Below are positions 34,368 through 43,521 of a DNA stretch of 64,000 bases, one piece after another. The notes under the pieces were generated by a model that saw nothing but the letters and a program-made list of their open reading frames with translations, did no database searches and was not told where the DNA came from. Source of the DNA: an uncultured Pelagibacteraceae bacterium (lineage in GTDB: Bacteria > Pseudomonadota > Alphaproteobacteria > Pelagibacterales > Pelagibacteraceae); the NCBI GenBank assembly GCA_902572925.1, contig CACGHT010000003.1, positions 1-64,000 on the forward strand, read 5' to 3'. Position 1 is the stretch's first letter; the number at the start of each line of letters is the position of its first letter. Made by a program: the position numbers and the translations under genes.

Positions 34368-37142
34368 TTAATGTAATGTACCCCAATTTTCTCCGGTGTT
34401 TAAATCTACTGTAAGAGGTATTGAGAAAGAATGTTGATCACTCTCAGCAACGCTAGACATTTCTTCAATTATCACTTTGGATATTTTTTTTACTTCATTT
34501 TTGGGACTTTCAAAAATTAGTTCATCATGGATTTGAAGTAACATCTTTGTTTTATTGAGTTTTTGCTCCTTTAATTTTTTATCAATTCTTATCATTGCTA
34601 ATCTCATTATTTCAGCAGCCGACCCTTGTATTGGAGCATTAATTGCTGCACGTTCTTGAAAGTTTCTTACATTATAATTTTTATCATTTATATTTATAAA
34701 ATGAGATCTTCTTCCAAAAATATTACTTACATAACCACTTTTTCTACAAAATTTAATTGTTCGATCCATATAAACTTTTATTTCGGGGAACTTTGAGAAA
34801 TATGAATTTAAAAACTCTTCCGCTTCAAAATTAGAGACATTTATTTGCTTCGCTAATCCATACTGCGAAATTCCGTAAATTATTCCAAAATTTATGGCTT
34901 TAGCCTTTCTTCTTTGATCTTGATTCACCTTATTAATATCAATATTAAAAATTTGGCTAGCAGTTAGAGAGTGTATATCCTCATTATTTTGAAAAGCTTT
35001 TTTTAATTCTTTAACATCAGCCAAATCAGCTAAAATTCTCATTTCAATTTGATTATAGTCTGCTGAAATCAAAATATTATCCTTGTCAGCAACAAATGCT
35101 TTGCGAATATCTCTGCCATCTTCTGATTTAATTGGAATATTTTGCAAGTTAGGATCACTTGAAGCTAATCGTCCTGTAGTCGTTGCTGCTAATAAAAAAG
35201 AAGTATGAACTTTTTTGGTATCAGGATTAATATGTTCGGGTAATGAGTCTGAATAGGTATTTTTAAGTTTTGAAACTTGCCGCCAGTCCAGGACTAATTG
35301 TGGAAATTTATGACCTTTAAAAGCGAGATCTTCTAGTACTGAGGCACTTGTTGCAAAACTTCCCTTTTTAGTTTTTTTTAAGTCCGCAATCTTAAGATCA
35401 TTGTATAGAATTTCACCCAGCTGTTTTGGAGAAGCAATATTGAACTCTTTCTTGGAGAGTTTAAAAACTTCTTTCTGAATTTTTTCGATCTTTTTTTCAA
35501 ATTTGGTAGATAATGTTTTGAGAAACTTTTTATCAACTTTGATACCGTGTATTTCCATATCAGCTAAAATTCTAAGTAATGGCTTTTCAAAAATTTCATA
35601 AATATTAATCATTTTTTCTTCTTTCAAACTTTTATAGAATTTTTTATATAGTCTATAAGTTATGTCAGCGTCCTCAGCGGCATAATCTTTTGCTTTTTCT
35701 AAATCGACTTCACTAAAATTTATCTGTTTCTTTCCAGAACCAACTAATTCTTTGAATTTTATTGTTTTATGATTCAGATGAATTTCAGATAACGTATCCA
35801 TATTGTGTCTATTTTTTCCAGCATCTAGCACATAAGACATCAGCATGGTATCCTCCATAGCTGATAGCGTTATCCCATGATTAAAAAATACAATAAAATC
35901 GAATTTAATATTCTGACCTATTTTTTTGATACTAGGATCTTCAAGTAAAGGTTTTAATTTTTTAAGCACTATGTCTTTATCAATGCACTTATTTGAATTA
36001 TGTCCTATTGGTATATAACAAGCCTTTCCAATCTTAGAGCTCAAAGATACTCCGACTAAATCAGCTTGATGAGGATCTAAAGAATTTGTTTCTGTATCAA
36101 CTGCAACCTCTCCTATTTCCTCAGCTTCTTTAATCCATGCATCAATTTTACTGTGCTCTGTTATTAAAAAATAATTTTTCTTATCAATTTCAAATTTTTT
36201 TTCCTTTATCTGAACATCCTTTTTTTCACCATTAAAATCTGGTTCCCCATAAGCAGAAATGGCAGAGCTAAGTAACCTATTAAACTCCATTTCTCTAAGA
36301 AATTTATAAAGTTTATCTTTATCAATTCTTTTTAATTCAAAATCATTGAGTTTCATTTCAATTGGAGCATCGTGCTTTAATGTTACTAATTTTTTACTTA
36401 TTAAAGCTTTATCTTTGTTGTTTAATAAAGTCTCTCTTCTCTTATTTTGTTTGATTTCATCTGCCGATTTTAAAAGTGTCTCTAAATCACCATACTTATT
36501 AATCAATTCTGCTGCAGTTTTTACACCAATACCAGGAACGCCAGGAACATTATCACTGCTATCCCCAGCTAGAGCCTGAACATCTATAACTTTATCTGGG
36601 TCTACTCCAAATTTGTTTTTTACATCCTCATTAGAGATGAACTTATTTTTCATTGGATCAAAAATACGAACATCTTTTCTATATAATTGCATTAAATCTT
36701 TATCTGATGAAACTATTGTTACCTTTGCTCCTTTTTTTAAAATCTGATCAACATAAGTTGCTATTAAATCATCTGCTTCATAATTAACTAATTCAACAGA
36801 GGGTAAATTAAAGGCTAAAACTGATTTTCTTATATATTCAAATTGTGGTGCTAAGTCATCTGGTGCCTCAGATCGATTGGCTTTGTAATCACTATAGATT
36901 TCATTTCTAAAAGTTTTTCTAGCTGAGTCAAAAATAACTGCAAAATGAGTTGGTTTCTGAAGATTTTCATTTGATTTTGAGTCTTCAAGAAGTTTAAACA
37001 ACATACTGCAAAAACCACTTACTGCTCCAGTCGGTAATCCGTCACTTTTTCGAGTTAATGGTGGTAAGGCATAATAAGCTCTAAATATATAACCTGATCC
37101 ATCAATTAGATAAAAATGATCTGTTTTTTGAATCTTATTCAT
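34368..37142 (-). CDS. polA: DNA polymerase I
   Basis: PolA fills gaps and removes RNA primers during replication and repair. The 924-residue protein has all three domains: the 5' nuclease (FYLIDGSGYIFRAYYALPP at the start, YEADDLIATY, ALAGDSSDNVPGVPGIG), the proofreading 3' exonuclease with its acidic residues in VAVDTETNSLDP near residue 350, and the polymerase with SADYNQIEMRILA, RRKAKAINFGIIYG and LLQIHDELIFE. Exonuclease residues look intact. It is divergent from bioY, with 46 bp between them, and may be followed in the same transcript by the ChvI/ChvG pair. Confidence 0.97.
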   Translation of the reverse strand: MNKIQKTDHFYLIDGSGYIFRAYYALPPLTRKSDGLPTGAVSGFCSMLFKLLEDSKSNENLQKPTHFAVIFDSARKTFRNEIYSDYKANRSEAPDDLAPQFEYIRKSVLAFNLPSVELVNYEADDLIATYVDQILKKGAKVTIVSSDKDLMQLYRKDVRIFDPMKNKFISNEDVKNKFGVDPDKVIDVQALAGDSSDNVPGVPGIGVKTAAELINKYGDLETLLKSADEIKQNKRRETLLNNKDKALISKKLVTLKHDAPIEMKLNDFELKRIDKDKLYKFLREMEFNRLLSSAISAYGEPDFNGEKKDVQIKEKKFEIDKKNYFLITEHSKIDAWIKEAEEIGEVAVDTETNSLDPHQADLVGVSLSSKIGKACYIPIGHNSNKCIDKDIVLKKLKPLLEDPSIKKIGQNIKFDFIVFFNHGITLSAMEDTMLMSYVLDAGKNRHNMDTLSEIHLNHKTIKFKELVGSGKKQINFSEVDLEKAKDYAAEDADITYRLYKKFYKSLKEEKMINIYEIFEKPLLRILADMEIHGIKVDKKFLKTLSTKFEKKIEKIQKEVFKLSKKEFNIASPKQLGEILYNDLKIADLKKTKKGSFATSASVLEDLAFKGHKFPQLVLDWRQVSKLKNTYSDSLPEHINPDTKKVHTSFLLAATTTGRLASSDPNLQNIPIKSEDGRDIRKAFVADKDNILISADYNQIEMRILADLADVKELKKAFQNNEDIHSLTASQIFNIDINKVNQDQRRKAKAINFGIIYGISQYGLAKQINVSNFEAEEFLNSYFSKFPEIKVYMDRTIKFCRKSGYVSNIFGRRSHFININDKNYNVRNFQERAAINAPIQGSAAEIMRLAMIRIDKKLKEQKLNKTKMLLQIHDELIFESPKNEVKKISKVIIEEMSSVAESDQHSFSIPLTVDLNTGENWGTLH

Positions 37143-37188
37143 TAAAATTTAATATAGATTAAAGATAAAAATAAGAGTATTATTTTTT

Positions 37189-37740
37189 ATGGAACTTATA
37201 AAGCAAAATACTCAAAACCAGCTTGTAAAATCATTATTGGTTATCTTTATAGGTTCAATAATTCTTACAATTTCCGCCAAAATCAAGATACCTTTTTATC
37301 CAGTTCCAATGACTATGCAAACATTCATAGTTTTATTTTTAGGTATTAGCTTCGGATATAAAATAGCTCTAGCCACTGTAAGTTTATACTTATTAGAAGG
37401 TATATTGGGTTTACCAGTATTTTCTAATTCTCCTGAAAGAGGAATAGGTTTGGCTTATTTCACAGGTCCAACAATGGGGTATTTAATTGGATTTCTGTCA
37501 GCGTGTTTTTTAGCCTCATTCATAAAAAATGATGATAATTATTTTTTAATTTTTTTTAAATTAATATTTTCAGTTTCAACAATTTATATCCTAGGTATTC
37601 TGTGGTTAGGCACATTAATTGGTTGGGATAAACCTATTTTAAAATTAGGTGTATTGCCTTTTTTAGTTGCTGAAATTTTCAAAATTTGTCTACTTACTTT
37701 TTTAGCGAAGAAAATTATAAAATTTAGAAAATTTATTTAG
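37189..37740 (+). CDS. bioY: Biotin transporter substrate-binding subunit BioY
   Basis: BioY is the membrane S-component that binds and imports biotin, alone or with an energy-coupling module. The 183-residue protein has six hydrophobic helices and the family segments KIPFYPVPMTMQTFIVLFLG and LAYFTGPTMGYLIGF. No bioMN or ecfT genes are adjacent, which suggests a solitary BioY. A need for external biotin is inferred from this gene, not shown. Its last 8 bp overlap the convergent regA gene. Confidence 0.93.
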   Translation: MELIKQNTQNQLVKSLLVIFIGSIILTISAKIKIPFYPVPMTMQTFIVLFLGISFGYKIALATVSLYLLEGILGLPVFSNSPERGIGLAYFTGPTMGYLIGFLSACFLASFIKNDDNYFLIFFKLIFSVSTIYILGILWLGTLIGWDKPILKLGVLPFLVAEIFKICLLTFLAKKIIKFRKFI

Positions 37741-38296
37741 GCGATCTTTTAGATAATATTCTTTGAAGAGTTCTTCTATGCATTTTAAGTCTTCTTGCAG
37801 TCTCAGAAACATTTCTATTACATAATTCAAATACTCTGTGAATATGTTCCCATTTAACCCGATCTGCTGACATTGGATTTTCAGGTGGTGCAGCTTTTTT
37901 TGATGGATCAGCTAATAATGCTTTTTCTACATCGTCCGCATCTGCTGGTTTAGCTAAATAGTCAATAGCACCCTCTTTGATTGCAGCTACAGCGGTTGGA
38001 ATATTTCCGTATCCAGTTAACATTATTATTCGACTTAGTGAATTTGATGATTGAATTTCCTTTACAACCTCTAATCCATTTCCATCATTTAACCTTAGGT
38101 CAACTACTGCAAAACCTGGTTTTTTCACTTTAACCATATCTTTACCCTTTTGCACACTCTCAGCTTGTAAAACTTCAAACCCCTTCTTTTCCATCGCTCT
38201 GGCTAATCTCTCCCTAAAAGGATTATCATCATCTACGATTAATAAGGATTTATTGTCAAAATCAGCCAGATTTTGTAATTGAGCTTGGTTTTTCAT
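37733..38296 (-). CDS. regA: Response regulator RegA/ActR/PrrA-like (orphan)
   Basis: The protein has a receiver domain (SLLIVDDDNPFRERLARAME) with the phosphorylation Asp in FAVVDLRLNDGNGLEV and Lys in LAKPADADDV, a Pro-rich linker (KKAAPPENPMSADR) and a Fis-type helix-turn-helix tail (NVSETARRLKMHRRTLQRIL). This layout and the sequence identify RegA/ActR, a redox-responsive global regulator in alphaproteobacteria. The longest frame starts at a GTG at 38323; the ATG at 38296 gives the more usual length of 187 residues. Its sensor RegB/PrrB is not encoded next to it. Confidence 0.92.
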   Translation of the reverse strand: MKNQAQLQNLADFDNKSLLIVDDDNPFRERLARAMEKKGFEVLQAESVQKGKDMVKVKKPGFAVVDLRLNDGNGLEVVKEIQSSNSLSRIIMLTGYGNIPTAVAAIKEGAIDYLAKPADADDVEKALLADPSKKAAPPENPMSADRVKWEHIHRVFELCNRNVSETARRLKMHRRTLQRILSKRSPK

Positions 38297-38446
38297 GAGC
38301 TTAATATGGATATTTTTTTCCACAATTCAATAGGCCATTATTTGCTTTACATTGAATAACTATTCAATTAATTGCTCGAATATTAAAGTTTTTTTTTAAA
38401 TAAAAGACTTTTTTTTTGTTAAATTTTTTTTGGGGGGGCATTTAAA
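38297..38446 (+). promoter_or_regulatory. Leader of the polyamine operon with inverted repeat and T/G tracts
   Basis: The 150-bp space between regA and the ornithine decarboxylase gene holds ATTGAAT-AACT-ATTCAAT (38351-38368), a further ATTCAAT half-site at 38325-38331, and T-rich runs. A tract of eight T is followed by seven G (38432-38438), 8 bp before the ATG, in place of an ordinary Shine-Dalgarno site. The repeat may be an operator for either divergent gene. Confidence 0.45.
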
Positions 38447-39631
38447 ATGCAAAAATTTAAGTCAGTTGAAGAATTAGTAAATCAACTGAAACCGGAAAAA
38501 CCTGTCTATTGTATAAGAAAGAATTCTATTCTTTCTGCTTCAAAATTCTTTCAGAAGAAATTCCCAGGAAAAATACTATATGCCGTAAAAACTAATCCCC
38601 ATCCCGAAGTTATTAAAACTTTGATAAGAAGTGGAATTAATCAATTTGATGTTGCGTCTATCGAAGAAATCAAAGCAGTGAGGAAATTTGATAATACTGC
38701 AAAATGTTCTTTTATGCATACTGTTAAAAGTAGAGAGAGTATTAAAGAAGCATATTTTAATTTTGGAATAAAAACTTTCGCTTTAGATACTAAAGATGAA
38801 TTAATAAAAATTATCGAAACAACAGACAATGCTAAAGATTTAGAATTATTTATCAGAGTTGCTGTTTCCAATGAGCATGCTGAAATAGATTTATCAAAAA
38901 AATTTGGTGCTTTGAATTCTGAAGCCTCAGGACTGTTAAGACTTGCAAAACTTCATTCAAAAAAAATTGGCTTGAGTTTTCATGTTGGTTCCCAATGTAT
39001 GCATCCAATTTCATACTCTAAAGGAATTAATGAAGTGGGAAATATAATTAAAAAAACTAAAATAATTCCAGATTATATTAATATCGGTGGAGGCTTCCCG
39101 ACAATTTATCCTGATCTTGTGCCTCTATCTTTGGAAAGCTATATGGAAGAAATTAAAAGAAGTTTAGAAAATTTAAATCTAAAGAATATGCCTCAAATAA
39201 TTTGTGAACCTGGGAGAGCTTTGGTTGCAGAAAGTGGATCAACAATCGTGAGAGTTAATTTGAGGAAAAAACAAAAACTTTATATTAATGATGGTACTTA
39301 CGGTACACTTTTTGATGCTGGAACACCTAATATAGTTTTTCCATCAAAATTAATTAAAGAAAATTCAAGTAAGATTATTTCCAAGAAAATGACTGCATTT
39401 GATTTTTATGGACCAACATGTGACAGTATGGATTATATGAAAGGTCCCTTCCTACTTCCTAATAATATAAAAGAAAATGATTACATTGAACTTGGTCAAT
39501 TAGGATCATATGGTTTAACTTTTAGAACTCAATTTAATGGTTATTACTCTAATGAGATTTATGAAGTTGAGGATAAACCAATAATGTCTATGTATGATAA
39601 GAATTCAGACAAAGCTACTCTAGTTGCTTAA
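38447..39631 (+). CDS. Ornithine/diamine decarboxylase (fold type III, PLP)
   Basis: The enzyme removes CO2 from a basic amino acid, most likely ornithine, to give putrescine. The PLP lysine is in LYAVKTNPHPEVI near residue 47, the phosphate-binding Gly-rich loop is YINIGGGFPT, CEPGRALVAESG follows, and Cys325 is in the conserved GPTCDSMD of eukaryotic-type ornithine decarboxylases. The 394-residue length is normal. Alphaproteobacterial relatives can also use lysine or carboxynorspermidine. It is the first gene of a three-gene operon; the next start codon touches its stop (39631). Confidence 0.93.
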   Translation: MQKFKSVEELVNQLKPEKPVYCIRKNSILSASKFFQKKFPGKILYAVKTNPHPEVIKTLIRSGINQFDVASIEEIKAVRKFDNTAKCSFMHTVKSRESIKEAYFNFGIKTFALDTKDELIKIIETTDNAKDLELFIRVAVSNEHAEIDLSKKFGALNSEASGLLRLAKLHSKKIGLSFHVGSQCMHPISYSKGINEVGNIIKKTKIIPDYINIGGGFPTIYPDLVPLSLESYMEEIKRSLENLNLKNMPQIICEPGRALVAESGSTIVRVNLRKKQKLYINDGTYGTLFDAGTPNIVFPSKLIKENSSKIISKKMTAFDFYGPTCDSMDYMKGPFLLPNNIKENDYIELGQLGSYGLTFRTQFNGYYSNEIYEVEDKPIMSMYDKNSDKATLVA

Positions 39632-40674
39632 TGTCAGAAAATAAAAATCTTGGTCACAACAGTAAAAAAGATTTCTTAAAAAAACCTGTAGAGCATATTG
39701 ATATTACATCTTTCGATTCTAGAAAAATTATCTCTTCCATGGAAAAAATGTCTTTTGTTTCAAGAGAAACAGCAAACGCAGCCAATATTTATAATGAAAT
39801 GTTGAAAGACAAAGAATGTACAATTTTTTTAACATTAGCAGGTTCAACATCTGCTGCCGGTTGTATGAATATTTATAAAGATTTAGTTAAATATAATATG
39901 GTAGATGCAATAGTGGCGACTGGCGCTTCAATAATTGACATGGATTTTTTTGAAGCTCTTGGTTTTAAACACTATCAAGGGTCTCAATTCCAAGATGATA
40001 CTGAATTAAGAAAAAATTATATCGATAGAATTTACGACACATACATAGACGAAGATGAGTTGCAGATTTGTGACAAAAAAATATGTGAAATCGCGGATAC
40101 CTTGGAACCTAGAAGCTATACATCAAGAGAATTTATTAAAGAAATGGGTAAATATTTAAAAAAAAATTCTACTAAAAAAGACTCTTTGATTGAAACAGCA
40201 TACGATAATGATGTTCCAATTTTTTGCCCAGCTTTCACCGACTCCAGTGCTGGATTTGGTTTAGTTATACATCAAGAAAAAAATCCAAAAAAGCATATGA
40301 CAATCGACTCTATAAGAGAATTTAGAGAATTGACTGAAATTAAAATACGCTCAAAGGGATCAGGTTTATTTATGATTGGTGGTGGTGTTCCAAAAAATTT
40401 TATTCAAGACACCGTAATTTGTGCTGAATTATTAGGCAAGGAAGTTGACATGCATAAATATGCGGTGCAAATCACAGTTGCCGACTCTAGAGATGGTGCA
40501 TGCAGTAGTTCAACATTAAAGGAAGCAAGTTCATGGGGTAAAGTTGATGTCACAAAAGAACAAATGGTATTTGCTGAAGCCACTAGTGTACTACCACTAA
40601 TAGCTAGCGACGCTTATCACAGAGGTGAGTGGAAAAATAGGGATAAGAAAAAATTCACAAAAATTTTTGAGTAA
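39631..40674 (+). CDS. Deoxyhypusine synthase-like protein
   Basis: Deoxyhypusine synthase moves the aminobutyl group of spermidine to a lysine of eIF5A. Bacteria have no eIF5A, and bacterial homologues may make homospermidine or similar polyamines. The NAD-binding pattern LAGSTSAAGCMNIY and VATGASIIDMD, the FCPAFTDSSAGFG segment and the catalytic-type Lys304 in SSWGKVD are present, so the active-site lysine is kept. The 347-residue length is normal. Its position between an ornithine decarboxylase and an agmatinase-family gene supports a polyamine role. The substrate is unproven. Confidence 0.9.
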   Translation: MSENKNLGHNSKKDFLKKPVEHIDITSFDSRKIISSMEKMSFVSRETANAANIYNEMLKDKECTIFLTLAGSTSAAGCMNIYKDLVKYNMVDAIVATGASIIDMDFFEALGFKHYQGSQFQDDTELRKNYIDRIYDTYIDEDELQICDKKICEIADTLEPRSYTSREFIKEMGKYLKKNSTKKDSLIETAYDNDVPIFCPAFTDSSAGFGLVIHQEKNPKKHMTIDSIREFRELTEIKIRSKGSGLFMIGGGVPKNFIQDTVICAELLGKEVDMHKYAVQITVADSRDGACSSSTLKEASSWGKVDVTKEQMVFAEATSVLPLIASDAYHRGEWKNRDKKKFTKIFE

Positions 40675-40677
40675 AAA

Positions 40678-41553
40678 TTGAAATATTTATCAAATAAAAA
40701 TGGATTTTTAGGAGTCGACAATAAATTTAATTTCAAAGAAAAGGTTGTTGTGGTTCCATTTGGACTTGAGAAAACTGTTAGTTATGGTGGTGGCACCAGA
40801 AACGGACCTAAAGAAATTATAAAGGCTTCTCATCAAGTGGAATTATATGATGAAGAGCTAAATTGTGAACCTTATAAAAAAATTGGGATTAAAACATTAA
40901 AGCCCTTTAAGATTGATAGAAATATCAAAAAGGCTCTCGAGCAAATGTCAAATATAAATAAAGAAATTCTAGATAAAAGACTTTTTCCAATCACGTTTGG
41001 AGGTGAACATTCAATTACACCCGGATGTATTTATCCATTTGTTAAAAGATACAAAAAAATTTGTCTCTTACATTTCGATGCCCATGCTGATTTAAGAAAT
41101 AGTTACAATGGTGAGAAGTTCTCTCATGCATCAGCAATAAGAAGGTGCTTAGACCATAAAAATATATCATTAATATCTTTTGGAATCAGAAATATTTCAG
41201 AGAGTGAAATTCCATTTTTAAAAAAGAATAAATCAAGAATAAATATTTTTTGGGCAAAAGATAAATCAAAGTGGGATTTAAAAAAATTTAAAAAACTTAT
41301 AAAAAATAAGACAGTTTATTTAACATTTGATGTCGATGGTTTTGACTCAAGTATTATGCCAGCCACTGGGACTCCTGAACCTGGTGGATTATTGTGGGAT
41401 GAGACACTCAATATAATTAAAATTGCTGCAAAAAATTCAAACATTGTTGGTGCTGATATCAATGAATTAGCACCTATTAAAGGTTTTAATTCATATAACT
41501 TTCTTGTTGCAAAGCTCGCTTATAAAATATTGTCTTATAAGTTTTTGATTTAA
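40678..41553 (+). CDS. speB: Agmatinase/ureohydrolase family protein
   Basis: Ureohydrolases split urea from guanidino compounds with a two-manganese centre. Both metal motifs are complete: HFDAHADLR near residue 130 and TFDVDGFDSS near residue 217, with FGGEHSIT supplying another ligand and a TGTPEPGG loop near residue 230. Agmatine is the likely substrate given the polyamine neighbours, though guanidinobutyrate or similar cannot be ruled out. Translation seems to start at TTG 40678, three bases after the preceding stop. The length is 291 residues, and the stop overlaps that of the convergent transporter gene by 4 bp. Confidence 0.88.
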   Translation: MKYLSNKNGFLGVDNKFNFKEKVVVVPFGLEKTVSYGGGTRNGPKEIIKASHQVELYDEELNCEPYKKIGIKTLKPFKIDRNIKKALEQMSNINKEILDKRLFPITFGGEHSITPGCIYPFVKRYKKICLLHFDAHADLRNSYNGEKFSHASAIRRCLDHKNISLISFGIRNISESEIPFLKKNKSRINIFWAKDKSKWDLKKFKKLIKNKTVYLTFDVDGFDSSIMPATGTPEPGGLLWDETLNIIKIAAKNSNIVGADINELAPIKGFNSYNFLVAKLAYKILSYKFLI

Positions 41554-42104
41554 GCTTTAATTGGCTTAAAAGTTTTTAAGAGTAATCTAAATGGTATTAA
41601 CATGATCAAAGCTACTATTACTTTCACAATCAAATCTCCGAGAGAAAGTGTAACCCATGGCACGCCAGTCCCATAAAATGATATTGAAAAAAACAAAAAT
41701 GTATCGATTGTTGAGCCAATCATTGAAGATGTTAATGGTGCAACAAACCATTCTTTCTTTCTTAATCTGTCAAATATTTGGACATCTAATAATTGTGCAG
41801 TTAAAAATGCAATTCCAGACCCAATAGCTATACGAATAGATATAAGATCTGCAAAATCAGTAGAAAATAAAACTGTAAAACCAATTCCTAGTACAAAGCC
41901 AAAATATACAATTTTTCTTGCAACTCTTTTTCCATAAGATCTATTAGCTAAATCTGTAATTAAAAAAGCGATCGGATAAGAGAAAGCTCCGTAGGTTAAT
42001 ATTTCATTTAAACCATAATAATTAATTGGAAATTGAACAAGATAATTTGAGGATAGGACAACAACACCCATCAAAAATGATAGAAGTAAAAATGATTTAC
42101 TCAT
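41550..42104 (-). CDS. yhhQ: Queuosine precursor transporter (YhhQ/VUT family)
   Basis: Members of this family (COG1738) import preQ0 or preQ1, precursors of the tRNA base queuosine. The 184-residue inner-membrane protein has five to six helices and the family segments YGAFSYPIAFLITDLANRSYGKRVARK, ISIRIAIGSGIAFLTAQLLDVQIFDRLR and SSMIGSTIDTFLFFSISF. It overlaps the rpmB stop by one base and so is co-transcribed with the L28 gene. No queuosine synthesis genes are visible in the window, which fits salvage. Confidence 0.92.
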   Translation of the reverse strand: MSKSFLLLSFLMGVVVLSSNYLVQFPINYYGLNEILTYGAFSYPIAFLITDLANRSYGKRVARKIVYFGFVLGIGFTVLFSTDFADLISIRIAIGSGIAFLTAQLLDVQIFDRLRKKEWFVAPLTSSMIGSTIDTFLFFSISFYGTGVPWVTLSLGDLIVKVIVALIMLIPFRLLLKTFKPIKA

Positions 42105-42418
42105 TAAGCTGTTTTAGATTGTGCAGTTTTTTTTTGAAATGGAGATTTAATTAATAAACTTTTTTTTAGTTTTTTTAATCTAGGAGATAAATTTTTATTT
42201 TTTACAGATTTTAGAAATTCATCAAAACTACCTTTTTTATCTACTGATCTAACCCCTGCATTACTCACCGTTAATTTTAAGCTTCTTTTTAAAAGTTCAC
42301 TTGTAAATTTTACTTTTTTTAAATTAGGTAAGAATCTTCTTTTTGTCTTATTGTTAGCATGACTAACGTTATGACCTTTCATTGGATTTTTCCCGGTTAA
42401 TTCACATTTTTTTGTCAT
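42104..42418 (-). CDS. rpmB: 50S ribosomal protein L28
   Basis: The protein starts with the L28 signature [21 protein letters not shown] and continues with [11 protein letters not shown] and a [13 protein letters not shown] segment. At 104 residues it is longer than the E. coli form and of alphaproteobacterial size, with a basic C-terminal tail. It belongs to the large ribosomal subunit. The queuosine-precursor transporter gene overlaps its stop. The start codon is followed in frame by the conserved motif, so the start is secure. Confidence 0.96.
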   Translation of the reverse strand: MTKKCELTGKNPMKGHNVSHANNKTKRRFLPNLKKVKFTSELLKRSLKLTVSNAGVRSVDKKGSFDEFLKSVKNKNLSPRLKKLKKSLLIKSPFQKKTAQSKTA

Positions 42419-42474
42419 AATTTGTTCGACTATATAAAGTGAGATATTGATGGCGTCAAGTTTATTAGATTATT

Positions 42475-43521
42475 CTAATCCTTTTTTCCTACTATTTCAT
42501 TAAAGTTTTTTACACCATCTTTTAACAATATTTCCTTTAGTTCTTTTTTAATTAGACCAACAATATTTGGACCTCTAAAAACCATGCCTGTATAAAGTTG
42601 TAAATAATCAGCTCCTGCTAAAAATTTTTGATAAGCAGATCTGCCAGAGTCCACACCACCTACGCCTATAATTTTAATTCTGCCTTTTAAAACTTTATAA
42701 AATTTTCTGATTAACTCTGAGGACTTTAACTCAATAGGTTTCCCGGATAATCCTCCTTTTTGATGGCTTTGAGTATTTTGTAAATTTTCTCTTGTTGTAT
42801 CAGATGTGTTAGAAATTATAGCAGCTTCTATCTTGTTATCTAAAAGCACTTCAGAAATTTTCATAATTTCTTTATCATTAATATCAGGTGATACTTTTAC
42901 CGCTATAGGTGTTTTAGAGTTAAGATTTCTCTTCTCTTTTTCTATAAGTTTTAAAAGATCATCTAATTTTTTTTGATCGTGAAAGTTTCTTAAATCTTCG
43001 GTGTTTGGTGAGGAAATATTAACAGTGATATAATCAGAGACCCCATTAAACATTTTTAAACACTGTATATAATCATTTGTTCTATCTTCTGAGTCTTTAT
43101 TAGGTCCAATATTTATTCCAAGTAATCCAGTTGGATTATTTCTTTTAATTCGATCTGCAATATTTTTTGAACCTAGATTATTGAAACCAAGTCTATTTAT
43201 CAGGGCCTCATCTTCTACTAGTCTAAAAACTCTAGGTTTGGGATTTCCGTATTGTTCTAATGGTGTAACAGTTCCTACTTCGACGAAACCAAACCCTAAA
43301 TTGAACAATGAATTATATACCTCGGCATTCTTATCAAATCCTGCTGCCATACCAATTGGATTTTCTATTTCTCTATTAAATAATTTAGTCTTAAAAAGAG
43401 GATTATTTTTTTCTTCATCTAAAATATTTGGAATAAAATTAAATTTTAATGACTTTATCGCTAAACTATGAGCCGTCTCGGGATCTAATTTAAAAATTAA
43501 AGATCTTAAATTTGAAAACAT
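42475..43521 (-). CDS. pyrD: Dihydroorotate dehydrogenase (class 2, quinone)
   Basis: PyrD oxidises dihydroorotate to orotate in pyrimidine synthesis and passes electrons to the quinone pool. It has the N-terminal membrane-associating helix (FSNLRSLIFKLDPETAHSLAI) typical of class 2, then NPIGMAAGFDKNAEVYN, FGFVEVGTVTP and NRLGFNN. The catalytic Ser lies in YITVNISSPNT near residue 170, and IKVSPDI holds an FMN-contact lysine. GVGGVDSG is near the end. The length of 348 residues is usual. Its start shares one base with the lysS stop. Confidence 0.96.
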   Translation of the reverse strand: MFSNLRSLIFKLDPETAHSLAIKSLKFNFIPNILDEEKNNPLFKTKLFNREIENPIGMAAGFDKNAEVYNSLFNLGFGFVEVGTVTPLEQYGNPKPRVFRLVEDEALINRLGFNNLGSKNIADRIKRNNPTGLLGINIGPNKDSEDRTNDYIQCLKMFNGVSDYITVNISSPNTEDLRNFHDQKKLDDLLKLIEKEKRNLNSKTPIAVKVSPDINDKEIMKISEVLLDNKIEAAIISNTSDTTRENLQNTQSHQKGGLSGKPIELKSSELIRKFYKVLKGRIKIIGVGGVDSGRSAYQKFLAGADYLQLYTGMVFRGPNIVGLIKKELKEILLKDGVKNFNEIVGKKD

